From Mycolicibacterium neworleansense (GTDB lineage: Bacteria > Actinomycetota > Actinomycetes > Mycobacteriales > Mycobacteriaceae), in contig NZ_CWKH01000002.1 in assembly GCF_001245615.1 (NCBI RefSeq), forward strand, positions 1,240,001 to 1,304,000: a DNA stretch of 64,000 bases, in the 5' to 3' direction. Below, piece after piece: positions 7,813 to 18,458 of this stretch. Positions within the stretch are counted from its first letter, which is position 1; every line of letters starts with the position of its first letter. Under the pieces are notes generated by a model. The model was not told the DNA's origin and did no database searches. It was given only the letters and a program-made list of their open reading frames with translations. A program made the translations under genes and the position numbers.

Positions 7813-9641
7813 GTGAGCTCGGCGGGTTCACGGCCCGCGGCCAGCTCTCTGGCATTGATCCGCCCCGCGCCCCAGGTCAGTCCGGCGATCAGGATCAACG
7901 TGCACACCAGGACCACCAGCGACGCCACGTTGTACAGCCAGGTCGGGTGATCGAGGTTGCGCTCGCGCTGCAGGATCGTGATCTCCTGCACGAACTCACG
8001 GGTGCTCGAGGAGAGCGCCGGCGTCTCGGCGGCCCCGATACCCGGATCGGCCGGCAGGAAGATCGGCACACCGGCCATCGTGGTGCCGTCCTGCACACGC
8101 AGCAGGGTCTTCCAACTACCGGACACCGGGATGGGCTGCGTCGAGCGGTAGTGGCCGGGGCCCACCTTCTCCAACCGGTCGATGATCAGGCCGCGATGGT
8201 TGGCCAGACCGCCTTGCCACGCCAGGATCGACACCCACTCCGGGTCGTCGCCGATCAGGCCGGCCGGGGTGATCTGGACATCGGCCGAGGCCATGCGGTG
8301 CCCGTTGTCGGCCGGTAGATCCGTCAAAGTGATGGTGGCACTGGCATTTTGCGGAACCTCGGTGCGCAGCCCGTTGGCCACGGCGCCGCCGATCACCAGC
8401 ACGGTCGCCACCACGATGGAGATCCCCACCGCGGGCCGGGGCAGTGGCTGACCGGTGAGCACCAGCGCCAGCAGCGCGCCGCACAGGCCCATCGCGACGG
8501 CCACCGGGATTGCCATGGCCAGCGCCTCGCCCCACATGCTCATCGGCCACGGGTAGCGATACACCGCGCCGATCCACAACGATTCGAGCCACAGCCCGAC
8601 GGTCGCCACGCCCAGACCGGCCACCGCACCAAAGAGGATGGGCCGCTTGACAAGCGGGGTAAGGGCGAGCAGCTCGACCACCAGTGCCGGACCGAGATAG
8701 AGCGCGAACCAGCTCGTCGGGGCACCGAACACCGGGCCGACGACGAAGGCCACAGCCCCGCGCAGAGCTATCGCGAACCCGGCGGCGATCAACGCCGCTC
8801 CCGGGCCCAGCACCAATCGAGCCGCGACCGCCGCCAGGGCGGCCGCACCCGCGATCATCATCGGCTGCAGCACCAGGCGGAACTGCTCGACACCGAAGTC
8901 GTATTCGATCTGGAACACCGACAGCCCGATGAACAGGCCGCCGAACGACAGGAAGTACAGGAATTTGTTGAACTTGCTGTCCTCGGCCATGCCTTCGGGG
9001 CCCATCGCGACCCTGCCCTCATGCTCCAGTAACAGCACGGCGATCAGCGACAGCCCCGCGCCACCGATGAGCATCAAATGGGTTGGGCCCCAGAGGGTCA
9101 CATCCTGACCGAAGATGCGGTGCCAGATGTCGTCGAGGGGAAAGCCGATCAGGGCGTACAGCCCGCACAGCGCCATCAGCACACCGCCCACCGGGGCGTA
9201 CCAGGTGCGGGTGATGCGGATGGCAGCCGGGCCGGGCTTGTCGTAGGGCAGCACGATCGCCATCGAGCCGGCGATGAAAAGCAGGAACAGCCCGATCAGG
9301 ATGAAGTAGTGCGCCGGGTTGGCCAGCGGTCCGGCGTCGCGCCCCTTGCCGATGTGCAGGCTGACGTCCCAGATGAAACCGAAGAGCGCGCAGATGATGG
9401 TCGCGGTGAACAGGAATACCTGCAACGCCACCCATGGTGGCCGATGGAATTTGCGGCCCAGCCATTCGGCGAAGTTGTTCAGCCAGGTGATGCGCCGGTT
9501 GCGGTGCAGATAACCGATCCACAGGAGTGCGACCGTGACCACCAGGGCGACGACCGACATGCCGATCACCTGATCGAGTGCGGCACCACCGCCTTCGGTT
9601 CCGGCAGCCGCGGTGAGTGTGACATCGGATGAGCCCATCAT
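7809..9641 (-). CDS. Large multi-pass membrane protein with periplasmic beta domain, first gene of coupled operon
   Basis: Uncharacterised protein of 610 residues. About twelve hydrophobic segments occupy residues 25-420. They are followed by an extracytoplasmic region of about 140 residues (TITLTDLPADNGHR... GHYRSTQPIPVSGSWKTLL) whose spacing recalls YtkA/FixH-like beta domains, and then one last transmembrane helix. His and acidic residues sit at membrane borders (DVSLHIGKGRD, GPTHLMLIGG, EYDFGVEQF). A GGAGGT lies one base before the first ATG and four before the second, so initiation at 9638 is likely. It leads an operon with three further membrane or lipoprotein genes and pncA. I do not recognise a characterised function. 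Confidence 0.85.
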   Translation of the reverse strand: MMGSSDVTLTAAAGTEGGGAALDQVIGMSVVALVVTVALLWIGYLHRNRRITWLNNFAEWLGRKFHRPPWVALQVFLFTATIICALFGFIWDVSLHIGKGRDAGPLANPAHYFILIGLFLLFIAGSMAIVLPYDKPGPAAIRITRTWYAPVGGVLMALCGLYALIGFPLDDIWHRIFGQDVTLWGPTHLMLIGGAGLSLIAVLLLEHEGRVAMGPEGMAEDSKFNKFLYFLSFGGLFIGLSVFQIEYDFGVEQFRLVLQPMMIAGAAALAAVAARLVLGPGAALIAAGFAIALRGAVAFVVGPVFGAPTSWFALYLGPALVVELLALTPLVKRPILFGAVAGLGVATVGLWLESLWIGAVYRYPWPMSMWGEALAMAIPVAVAMGLCGALLALVLTGQPLPRPAVGISIVVATVLVIGGAVANGLRTEVPQNASATITLTDLPADNGHRMASADVQITPAGLIGDDPEWVSILAWQGGLANHRGLIIDRLEKVGPGHYRSTQPIPVSGSWKTLLRVQDGTTMAGVPIFLPADPGIGAAETPALSSSTREFVQEITILQRERNLDHPTWLYNVASLVVLVCTLILIAGLTWGAGRINARELAAGREPAELT

Positions 9642-9714
9642 GACCTCCGGTCAACTGACTGTGGTGTCGCTGTCTGATGTTGCCAGAAGCAGACGCCTCC
9701 AAACAGACCTTCCG

Positions 9715-10509
9715 TCAGCTCCACGGCGTCACGGGACGATCCATGCGCTCCCCGTCGACGAATACGTCGACCCGCTCGTCGAAGAAGCAGATGTGGTCAC
9801 GCACCCGCACCGCGTCGATCAAGGGCTCGTGGTACGACCAGGCCAGGTCGGCGGGCCCACCGGCCAGCGAATAGTAGGTGGCCCGGCCCTTGTACGCGCA
9901 GTACGTGACGGTGTTGCTGACGACGAACTCGGCAGTCACGTCTTCGCGGGGAAGGTAGTGGCGGGTGGGCAGCCCGGTCTCGAATAACAGCATGGGACTG
10001 CAGGATTCGGCCAGCACCCGGCCGTCGAGTTCGATGCGGATACGCCGCCGGCTGCGCAGGATGTCGATCCGGTGGAACGGATCATGCGGATGCGCGACGA
10101 TCGGCTCGTCCTCCTCGCGCCATTCGAAGGTCGCGAAGTCCAGGATCAGATAGTCGGCCAGCTCCGCATCGTCGGGCTGAAACGCCGCGGCGGCACCGGT
10201 CTCATCACCGGCGATGACGTCGAACGCGGTGCCCGGACAGGTGTGCGCGGTGAACGGCACCGACGGGTCGAGAAATCCGGGGATCTCGTCGTCGCCCACA
10301 TCCCCGCCCGCCGGAACGAGTTGTGCCGTCAGCGCCGAGCGCGGCACCGCGTATGTCGGAACCACCCGGCGCGGCTCCCAGATCAGAACCGCCGCACCGG
10401 TATCGGCCACCGGCTCACCGCCCAGGCAGACCCGAATTCGTTTGGCAGTGGGCTGATATCGCAGGGCGCCCAGGTTGCTGCCCAGCAGATCAGCCATTTT
10501 CACCGCCAT
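9715..10509 (-). CDS. Protein with two DUF427 domains
   Basis: 264 residues containing two copies of the DUF427 fold, about 20-130 and 140-255. The second copy shows the family hallmarks RHYLPREDV, NTVTYCAYKGRATYYS and a terminal FFDERVDVFVDGE stretch. The function of DUF427 is not established; domains of this type are small beta-barrel-like proteins. A single-domain DUF427 gene occurs separately in this window at 24840, so two paralogues of different architecture coexist here. It stands alone, with the membrane operon 73 bp downstream on the same strand. Confidence 0.88.
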   Translation of the reverse strand: MAVKMADLLGSNLGALRYQPTAKRIRVCLGGEPVADTGAAVLIWEPRRVVPTYAVPRSALTAQLVPAGGDVGDDEIPGFLDPSVPFTAHTCPGTAFDVIAGDETGAAAAFQPDDAELADYLILDFATFEWREEDEPIVAHPHDPFHRIDILRSRRRIRIELDGRVLAESCSPMLLFETGLPTRHYLPREDVTAEFVVSNTVTYCAYKGRATYYSLAGGPADLAWSYHEPLIDAVRVRDHICFFDERVDVFVDGERMDRPVTPWS

Positions 10510-10544
10510 CAGGTCATTATCGACTCCGACGCGGTGGCTGTCTG

Positions 10545-10835
10545 CTACTTGACGTCGACGTAGACCGTGCGCGTGGTGACGGCACTGAGCGTGTCGGTGC
10601 GGCTGAAGTTCGGCCCGGGCCGTACCGCGACGACCGAAGCCTGCTCCAGAGGTGATGAGCCGAGGCGGTTGACGATCACCGTATAGCCCTGGGACTGAAG
10701 CTGTCTGATGGTCTGCTCGGCGTTGCTGGGCCCGTTGGGTGCGGCCGAGGCCACCCCCGCCGAACCGACGATGGCCGCCACCGCAACGCCCAGCGCCGCG
10801 GAGACGATCCGAGAGTTTCCGATGGTGTTTCGCAC
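10545..10835 (-). CDS. Small secreted protein (Sec signal), mycobacterial
   Basis: 96 residues with a Sec signal peptide (RNTIGNSR n-region, Ala/Val-rich core, cleavage near A-S-A-A at about residue 32) and a mature part of about 64 residues. That part contains a QTIRQLQSQGYTVIVNRLG stretch typical of small exported mycobacterial proteins of unknown function. Its upstream region carries copy 1 of a 22-bp element that recurs in front of another small secreted protein at 22139. That suggests common control of the two genes. Confidence 0.85.
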   Translation of the reverse strand: MRNTIGNSRIVSAALGVAVAAIVGSAGVASAAPNGPSNAEQTIRQLQSQGYTVIVNRLGSSPLEQASVVAVRPGPNFSRTDTLSAVTTRTVYVDVK

Positions 10836-10885
10836 TGGAGTGTCCTTACTTCCGATAGTCGCTTACGCTGCCATGTACCGGTAAG

Positions 10886-10930
10886 AACCGGCAGCTCAGA
10901 AGCTTTAGTTCCGATGGCAGAAATTGATCG
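10886..10930 (-). promoter_or_regulatory. Copy 1 of repeated 22-bp element with GGAAC-N18-GGTT promoter geometry
   Basis: Positions 10909-10930 are identical over 22 bp to 22196-22217 (plus-strand sequence begins TTCCGATGGCAGAAATTGAT). Read on the minus strand, the element ends in GGAAC (10912-10908), followed after exactly 18 bp by GGTT (10889-10886), about 50 bp before the start of the secreted-protein gene. GGAA plus GTT resembles ECF sigma-factor promoters, with the conserved 22 bp covering the -35 box and a presumed activator site. Confidence 0.65.
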
Positions 10931-10949
10931 ATGCAATGACCGGATCTGT

Positions 10950-11507
10950 GTGAAGCCAGCGAAACTGGCGGCCCTACGGCTACGGCAGCGCGACGGGATC
11001 ACCTGTGGTCCGACGGTCGCCGTGGTGGCCGGCGCGATCCTGGATCACACGTATCGCGCGGAGTTGCTGACCGCCGACGGCGAGACCTGGTTCGCCGCGG
11101 AACAAGGCCGAATTCACGCTGCCGTCAACCGGATTTGGCCGCGCCAACTCGGAACCACACCCGCCGGGATGGCCCGCGCGCTGACCGAACACAGCGCCAA
11201 ACGCGGGGTGACGTACCGGTGGCGACGTTTCCGCGGCGCCCGTGATTCGCTGACGGAGGTGCGCGGCGCCGTCGCCGCGGGCTGGCCGGTGGCGATGTTG
11301 ATCGGCGAGCGCGGTATCCCGCGGCACTGGGTGCTGCTGATCGGCGCAGACCAAGATGTCGTGGAGTGCTACGAACCGTCGTCGGGCAAGGTGCTGCCCG
11401 TCGAGATCGAGGCAGTGCGCGGCGCGCGGCTGACCGGCCTGGGTTTCCCACGGCCCTTCGCCTTTGTCCTACCGTCGAACCATGGCCCGAAAGTATGCGA
11501 CCGCTGA
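10950..11507 (+). CDS. Papain-like C39-family peptidase-fold protein
   Basis: About 185 residues. It has an N-terminal Cys in DGITCGPT, a His in PRHWVLLIG and an Asp/Glu partner soon after (ECYEPSSGK), the order of a C39/papain-like Cys-His-Asp active site. No signal peptide is visible, so it probably acts in the cytoplasm or leaves by another route. A longer frame from ATG 10914 exists, but that ATG lies inside the repeated regulatory element of the divergent gene. The GTG at 10950 is therefore preferred. It overlaps the next gene by 26 bp. Substrate unknown. Confidence 0.75.
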   Translation: MKPAKLAALRLRQRDGITCGPTVAVVAGAILDHTYRAELLTADGETWFAAEQGRIHAAVNRIWPRQLGTTPAGMARALTEHSAKRGVTYRWRRFRGARDSLTEVRGAVAAGWPVAMLIGERGIPRHWVLLIGADQDVVECYEPSSGKVLPVEIEAVRGARLTGLGFPRPFAFVLPSNHGPKVCDR

Positions 11508-11937
11508 CACCGTAGGGATCGACGAACTTCTGGACTTCGTGCGCCCCCGGCACCACATGGTGCTGACCACGTTCCGTGCCGACGGCTCGCTGCAGGCCTC
11601 GCCGGTGACCGGTGGGGTGGACCAGCACGGCCGCATCGTGATCGCGAGCTATCCGCAGCGCGCCAAGGCGGCCAACCTGCGCCGCACTCCCCGGGCCAGC
11701 GTGACGGTGTTGTCCGAGGAATTCGACGGGCCCTACGTACAGGTCGACGGGGACGCCGAGGTGATCGGCCTGCCCGACGCGGTGGAACCGCTCGTCGATT
11801 ACTTCCGCGCGGTCGCCGGTGAACACCCGGACTGGGATGAATACCGGCAGGCGATGGTGGACCAGGGCAAGTGCCTGATCCGGATCACGCCGACCCGATG
11901 GGGTCCGGTAGCCACCGGGGGCTTTCCTCCGGCGTAG
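11482..11937 (+). CDS. F420/FMN split-barrel oxidoreductase (PPOX class, Rv1155-like)
   Basis: 151-residue pyridoxamine-phosphate-oxidase-fold protein. Features are HMVLTTFRADGSLQASPV near residue 30, VTVLSEEFDGPYVQVDGDAEVI in the middle and a C-terminal IRITPTRWGPVATGG strand. This is the layout of the actinobacterial F420-binding TIGR03618/TIGR03666-like families. The ATG at 11482 is chosen over a TTG at 11464. Members reduce F420 or heme-breakdown intermediates, or act on unknown substrates; the cofactor cannot be settled from sequence alone. It overlaps the preceding gene and is probably co-transcribed with it. Confidence 0.85.
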   Translation: MARKYATADTVGIDELLDFVRPRHHMVLTTFRADGSLQASPVTGGVDQHGRIVIASYPQRAKAANLRRTPRASVTVLSEEFDGPYVQVDGDAEVIGLPDAVEPLVDYFRAVAGEHPDWDEYRQAMVDQGKCLIRITPTRWGPVATGGFPPA

Positions 11938-11980
11938 ACGCCGGCCGACGCGTTGCGTTGACTAGCAGGTCAAACTATAG

Positions 11981-11998
11981 TCTGGACACATGTCCAGA
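11981..11998. promoter_or_regulatory. Palindrome upstream of glycosyltransferase operon (operator A)
   Basis: Arms TCTGGACA and TGTCCAGA are perfect around CA, 70 bp before the glycosyltransferase ATG and next to a TATAGT -10-like hexamer at 11976. Its core GGACACATGTC matches the palindrome at the TetR gene start (15831-15848) at 10 of 11 positions, which suggests one regulator for both sites. Confidence 0.65.
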
Positions 11999-12067
11999 GG
12001 GTTCGGAGTCGACGCGTGAGCGTGTATTCCCAGCTCAGCATGCTTCCGGCCGTCGGGTGATCTGATT

Positions 12068-13312
12068 ATGCGTATCGCGTTGCTGTCCTATCGGAGCAAG
12101 ACTCATTGCGGTGGCCAGGGCGTCTACGTGCGCTATCTGAGCCGCGGGCTCGCCGAACTCGGCCATGACGTCGAGGTGTTCTCCGGCCAGCCCTACCCCG
12201 AGGGCCTTGACCCCCGGGTGAAGCTGACCAAGGTCCCGAGCCTGGACCTTTACCGTGAGCCGGACCCGTTCCGCGTGCCCAGGCCCAGCGAGATCCGCGA
12301 CCGCATCGATGCGCTCGAGCTGGCCACCATGTGGAGCGCAGGGTTCCCCGAGCCCAGGACGTTCACCATGCGTGTGGCCCGGATCCTGGCCGACCGCCGC
12401 GACGAGTTCGACGTGGTTCACGACAACCAGAGCCTGGGCTCGGCGCTGCTGAAGATCGCCGAGAGCGGCCTGCCGGTCGTGGCCACCGTGCACCACCCGA
12501 TCACCCGCGACCGGGTCGTCGAGATCGCCGCCGCCAAGTGGTGGCGCAAGCCGCTGGTCCGGCGCTGGTACGGGTTCGCCGAGATGCAGAAGAAGGTGGC
12601 CCGCAAGATCCCCGAGCTGCTCACCGTGTCGTCGTCCTCGGCCGCCGACATCGCCGAGGACTTCGGCGTGACGCCGGGGCAGCTGCACATCGTGCCGCTG
12701 GGCGTGGACACCGAACTGTTCAAGCCGAGCGATCACCGGGTGAGCGGACGCATCATCGCGATCGCCAGTGCCGATGTCCCGCTCAAAGGCGTCAGCAATC
12801 TGCTGCATGCGGTGGCGCGGTTGCGGGTCGCACGCGACCTCGACGTGCAGCTGGTGTCGAAGCTCGAACCGAACGGTCCGACCGAGAAACTCATTGCCGA
12901 GCTCGGCATTTCCGACATCGTGCACAGCTCCAGCGGGTTGAGCGATGAGGAGCTCGCCGCGCTGCTGGCCTCCGCCGAGGTGGCCTGCATCCCGTCCCTG
13001 TACGAAGGCTTCTCGCTGCCCGCCGTGGAGGCCATGGCCAGTGGCACCCCGATCGTGGCCAGCCGTGCGGGCGCCCTGCCCGAGGTGGTCGGAGACGACG
13101 GTTCCTGCGCCCGGTTGGTGCGCCCGGCCGACGTCGACGAGCTGACCGCGGTACTGGGCGAACTGCTCGACTCGCCGTCGGAACGACGCAAGCTCGGCGC
13201 CGCCGGACGCCAGCGCGCCCTCGATGTCTTCAGTTGGGAATCGGTTGCCGCGCAAACGGTATCGGTGTACGAGATGGCCCGCGAGCGGGCCGGGAAGGTG
13301 ACGTCATGCTGA
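12068..13312 (+). CDS. GT4-family glycosyltransferase
   Basis: Retaining GT-B glycosyltransferase of 414 residues, likely using a nucleotide-sugar donor at the cytoplasmic face of the membrane. It has the N-terminal glycine-rich acceptor region (KTHCGGQGVYVRYLSRGL, residues 14-31) and the C-terminal donor site EGFSLPAVEAMASGTPIVA with the E-x7-E pattern. It opens a three-gene operon: its stop overlaps the methyltransferase ATG by 7 bp. Partners (two SAM methyltransferases and an alpha/alpha-barrel protein) suggest assembly or trimming of a methylated glycan or glycolipid. Acceptor and linkage are unknown. Confidence 0.9.
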   Translation: MRIALLSYRSKTHCGGQGVYVRYLSRGLAELGHDVEVFSGQPYPEGLDPRVKLTKVPSLDLYREPDPFRVPRPSEIRDRIDALELATMWSAGFPEPRTFTMRVARILADRRDEFDVVHDNQSLGSALLKIAESGLPVVATVHHPITRDRVVEIAAAKWWRKPLVRRWYGFAEMQKKVARKIPELLTVSSSSAADIAEDFGVTPGQLHIVPLGVDTELFKPSDHRVSGRIIAIASADVPLKGVSNLLHAVARLRVARDLDVQLVSKLEPNGPTEKLIAELGISDIVHSSSGLSDEELAALLASAEVACIPSLYEGFSLPAVEAMASGTPIVASRAGALPEVVGDDGSCARLVRPADVDELTAVLGELLDSPSERRKLGAAGRQRALDVFSWESVAAQTVSVYEMARERAGKVTSC

Positions 13313-14028
13313 CCGTCGATTTCGACCGCCTCGGTGTCGGCCCGGGCACCACGGTGATCGACGTCGGCTGTGGCGCGGGCCGGCACACCTTCGAGGCCTA
13401 CCGGCGCGGGGCGGATGTGATCGGCTTCGACCAGAGCGTGTCCGACCTCAACGATGTCGACACCATGCTGCAGGCCATGCGGGAAGAGGGCGAGGTTCCG
13501 CTGTCGGCCAAGGGCGAGGCCGTCAAGGGCGATGCGCTCGACCTGCCGTATGCCGACGGCAGCTTCGACTGCGTGATTGCCTCGGAGATCCTGGAGCACG
13601 TCCCGCAGGACGAGCGGGCCATCGCCGAACTGGTGCGCGTCCTCAAACCCGGTGGCTCGCTGGCCATCACCGTCCCGCGCTGGCTCCCCGAGAAGGTGTG
13701 CTGGCTGCTGTCGGACTCCTACCACGCCAACGAGGGCGGACACATCCGCATCTACAAGGCCGACGAACTGCGCGACAAGGTGCTTGCGCACGGTCTCACT
13801 CTCACCCACACGCACCACGAGCACGCGCTGCACTCGCCGTACTGGTGGCTCAAATGTCTTGTCGGCACCGAGAAGAACGACCACTTCGCAGTCAAGGCAT
13901 ATCACCAGTTGCTGGTGTGGGACATGATGGGCCGGCCCTGGCTGACCCGCACGGCCGAGTCGCTGCTGAACCCGGTGATCGGCAAGAGCGTCGCCCTCTA
14001 CTTTCACAAGCCAGAATCCAACGGGTAG
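13306..14028 (+). CDS. Class I SAM-dependent methyltransferase
   Basis: 240 residues, starting at the ATG 13306 that lies inside the end of the glycosyltransferase gene. Motif I is VIDVGCGAGRHTFEA (about residues 15-29), motif II GFDQS, motif post-II GDALDLPYADGSFDCVIASEILEHV, then the IAELVRVLKPGGSLAITVP strand typical of Methyltransf_11 proteins. The C-terminal part is aromatic-rich (YWWLKC), which may form the acceptor pocket. Context suggests O-methylation of a sugar or lipid product of the neighbouring glycosyltransferase. Confidence 0.9.
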   Translation: MLTVDFDRLGVGPGTTVIDVGCGAGRHTFEAYRRGADVIGFDQSVSDLNDVDTMLQAMREEGEVPLSAKGEAVKGDALDLPYADGSFDCVIASEILEHVPQDERAIAELVRVLKPGGSLAITVPRWLPEKVCWLLSDSYHANEGGHIRIYKADELRDKVLAHGLTLTHTHHEHALHSPYWWLKCLVGTEKNDHFAVKAYHQLLVWDMMGRPWLTRTAESLLNPVIGKSVALYFHKPESNG

Positions 14029-14037
14029 GCCGCAGCT

Positions 14038-16385
<2,348 letters not shown>

Positions 16386-16409
<24 letters not shown>

Positions 16410-17003
16410 ATTCGCGGTCATGATCGCCGTCGACGCGGCCACCGCGGGTCCGTAGATCTCGTGGATGTCACGGCCGTCCTCGACGATCAACGCGGTCAGT
16501 TCTCGGAGTCCGCCGAGCAAGATGATCGCCATCGGCTCGGAGAGCCGGGGCAGGGCCGCGCGTTGAAAGCCCGCGCTGCCACTGAGTTCGATCAACAGGT
16601 CGGTCAGATCCCGCAGGGCTGCACGCTGCAGCGGGCGGGCCCGGCTGCCCAGCGCGGGCAGTTCACGGATCCAGCTCAACGTGATGGCCGGGGCGGACGC
16701 GATGTGATCGACGTAGGCGCCCACGGCTTGTCCGATCTGGTCGCGCCAGGGCGCCTCCGGGTCGACGGCGGCCTGGATGCCGTCGACGAGGGCGGCATTG
16801 TTGGCGCGCAGCAGTTCGAGGAAACCGTCCTCTTTGGTGCCGAACTGGTCGTAGAAGGTCCGCTTGGACGTACGGGCGTGCCGGACGATGTCGGCAACCG
16901 TTGTCTCGCGATAGCCCTTGTCGGCGATGGCCGCGGCGAGGCCGTCGAGCAGGCGTAGCCGGTAGGTGTCGGTGGGGGAATCGGCAGCGCTCAGCGTAGT
17001 CAT
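16386..17003 (-). CDS. TetR-family regulator divergent from P450 (Rv0135c-like)
   Basis: 205 residues from ATG 17003, preferred over GTG 17012 because a GGGACGG lies in front. The HTH is at residues about 15-60 (AIADKGYRETTVADIVRHARTSKRTFYDQF). It is divergent from the cytochrome P450 gene with a GGTACC-rich control region between them, and msrA follows the P450. This reproduces the M. tuberculosis order Rv0135c-Rv0136-Rv0137c. It likely represses itself and the P450; the inducer is unknown. Confidence 0.88.
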
Positions 17004-17024
17004 CCGTCCCACCCCCTTGCGCTA

Positions 17025-17078
17025 CCTGGTACCTCAGAGTACCGTACCTCACAACCGTTGGTACCGTGCGGTACCAGG
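17025..17078. promoter_or_regulatory. Cluster of GGTACC palindromes between tetR and P450
   Basis: The gap holds CCTGGTACC (17025-17033), GTACCGTACC (17039-17048) and GGTACC-GTGC-GGTACC (17060-17075), with GGTACCAGG at 17070-17078 as the exact complement of the first element. Such nested inverted repeats in a divergent TetR/target gap suit cooperative binding of two TetR dimers. Confidence 0.6.
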
Positions 17079-17095
17079 ACCTGGCTGGAGATGGT

Positions 17096-18454
17096 ATGAC
17101 CGAGCTGGCAGCAGCTGAGAAGGCCACCGACACCGTTGAAGACGTCGCACCGGGCCGTACCCCGCCACCGGCGCGGGTTCCGAAGCCGTTGCAGGCCCTC
17201 GGCTTCGCCCTGGCCAGGCGCTGGGTGGTCAAACAGATCTCCCGCCGCCAGGGGGACGTCTTCAGCCTCAGACTTCCGATCTTCGGCCCCACCGTGATCG
17301 TCGCCGATGCGCAGCTGGCCAAGCAGCTCTTCGCTGCCAACACCGACGACGTGGGCAACATCCAGCCCAACCTGAGCCGCATCCTCGGGTCCGGCTCGGT
17401 GTTCGCCCTCGACGGCACCGACCACCGACGCCGTCGCAAACTGCTCACCCCGCCGTTCCACGGCAAGAGCATCAGGAACTACGAGCGGATCTTCGAAGAG
17501 GAGACCCTGCGGGAAATGGCGAACTGGCCGCAGGGCCAAGAGTTCGAGACCCTCGAGCCGATGATGCGGATCACGCTCAACGTGATTCTGCGCGCGGTGT
17601 TCGGCGCCGACGGTGAACAACTCGACGAGCTGCGCCGCATCATCCCGCCCTGGGTCACCCTGGGCTCCCGGCTCGTGGTGGTGCCCACCCCGAGCCGAAC
17701 CTACGGCCGGTTCAGTCCGTGGGGCCGGTTGGCCCGGTACCGCGAGCAGTACGACGCCGTGATCAACCGCCTCATCGACAAGGTCGAAGCCGACCCTGAA
17801 CTCGATCAGCGCGACGACATCCTGGCGCTGCTGTTGCGCAGCACCTACGAGGACGGATCGGCCATGTCCCGCAAGGACATCGGCGATGAGCTGCTCACCC
17901 TGCTGGCCGCCGGGCACGAGACGACGGCGTCGACCCTGGGGTGGGCATTCGAGCGGATCAGCCGTCATCCGCGGGTGCTGGCCGAACTGGAGGCCGAGGC
18001 CGCCACGGACGCCAACGAATACCGTCAGGCCACGATCCTGGAGGTGCAGCGAAACCGCACCGTGATCGACTTCGCCGGCCGCCACGTGTATGCACCGTCA
18101 ATCCGGTTGGGGGAGTGGGAGATTCCGCGCGGGCACTCGGTCATCGTGGCGATCTCGCAGATCCAGGAGGCGCAGAAGGAATTCGCCGATCCGGGTCGGT
18201 TCGATCCGCAGCGTTTTGTCGGCAGCAGGCCCGGTCTGGGCTGGTTGCCGTACGGCGGTGGCACCCGGCGCTGTGTCGGAGCGGTGTTCGCCAACGTGGA
18301 GATGGACGTGGTGCTGCGAACCGTGTTGCGGCACTTCGTGATCCAGACCACCACCGCGCCGGGGGAGAAGGTGCACTCCCGCGGCGTGGCCTACACCCCC
18401 GCGGCGGGCGGGCGCATCGTCGTACACCGCCGCGCCACGCCGCTGGGGGCCTGA
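17096..18454 (+). CDS. Cytochrome P450 (CYP138-like, Rv0136)
   Basis: Heme monooxygenase of 452 residues. ATG 17096 is chosen over GTG 17066 because GGAG stands 5-6 bases before it and the earlier GTG is inside the operator repeats. The I-helix motif AGHETT, the K-helix region with E-V-Q-R and the heme loop GGGTRRCVGAVFAN, with the axial Cys, are intact. The substrate is unknown; partner ferredoxin genes are not adjacent. The family assignment to CYP138 rests on synteny with Rv0135c and msrA. Regulation is probably by the divergent TetR protein. Confidence 0.9.
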   Translation: MTELAAAEKATDTVEDVAPGRTPPPARVPKPLQALGFALARRWVVKQISRRQGDVFSLRLPIFGPTVIVADAQLAKQLFAANTDDVGNIQPNLSRILGSGSVFALDGTDHRRRRKLLTPPFHGKSIRNYERIFEEETLREMANWPQGQEFETLEPMMRITLNVILRAVFGADGEQLDELRRIIPPWVTLGSRLVVVPTPSRTYGRFSPWGRLARYREQYDAVINRLIDKVEADPELDQRDDILALLLRSTYEDGSAMSRKDIGDELLTLLAAGHETTASTLGWAFERISRHPRVLAELEAEAATDANEYRQATILEVQRNRTVIDFAGRHVYAPSIRLGEWEIPRGHSVIVAISQIQEAQKEFADPGRFDPQRFVGSRPGLGWLPYGGGTRRCVGAVFANVEMDVVLRTVLRHFVIQTTTAPGEKVHSRGVAYTPAAGGRIVVHRRATPLGA

Positions 18455-18458
18455 GCCG

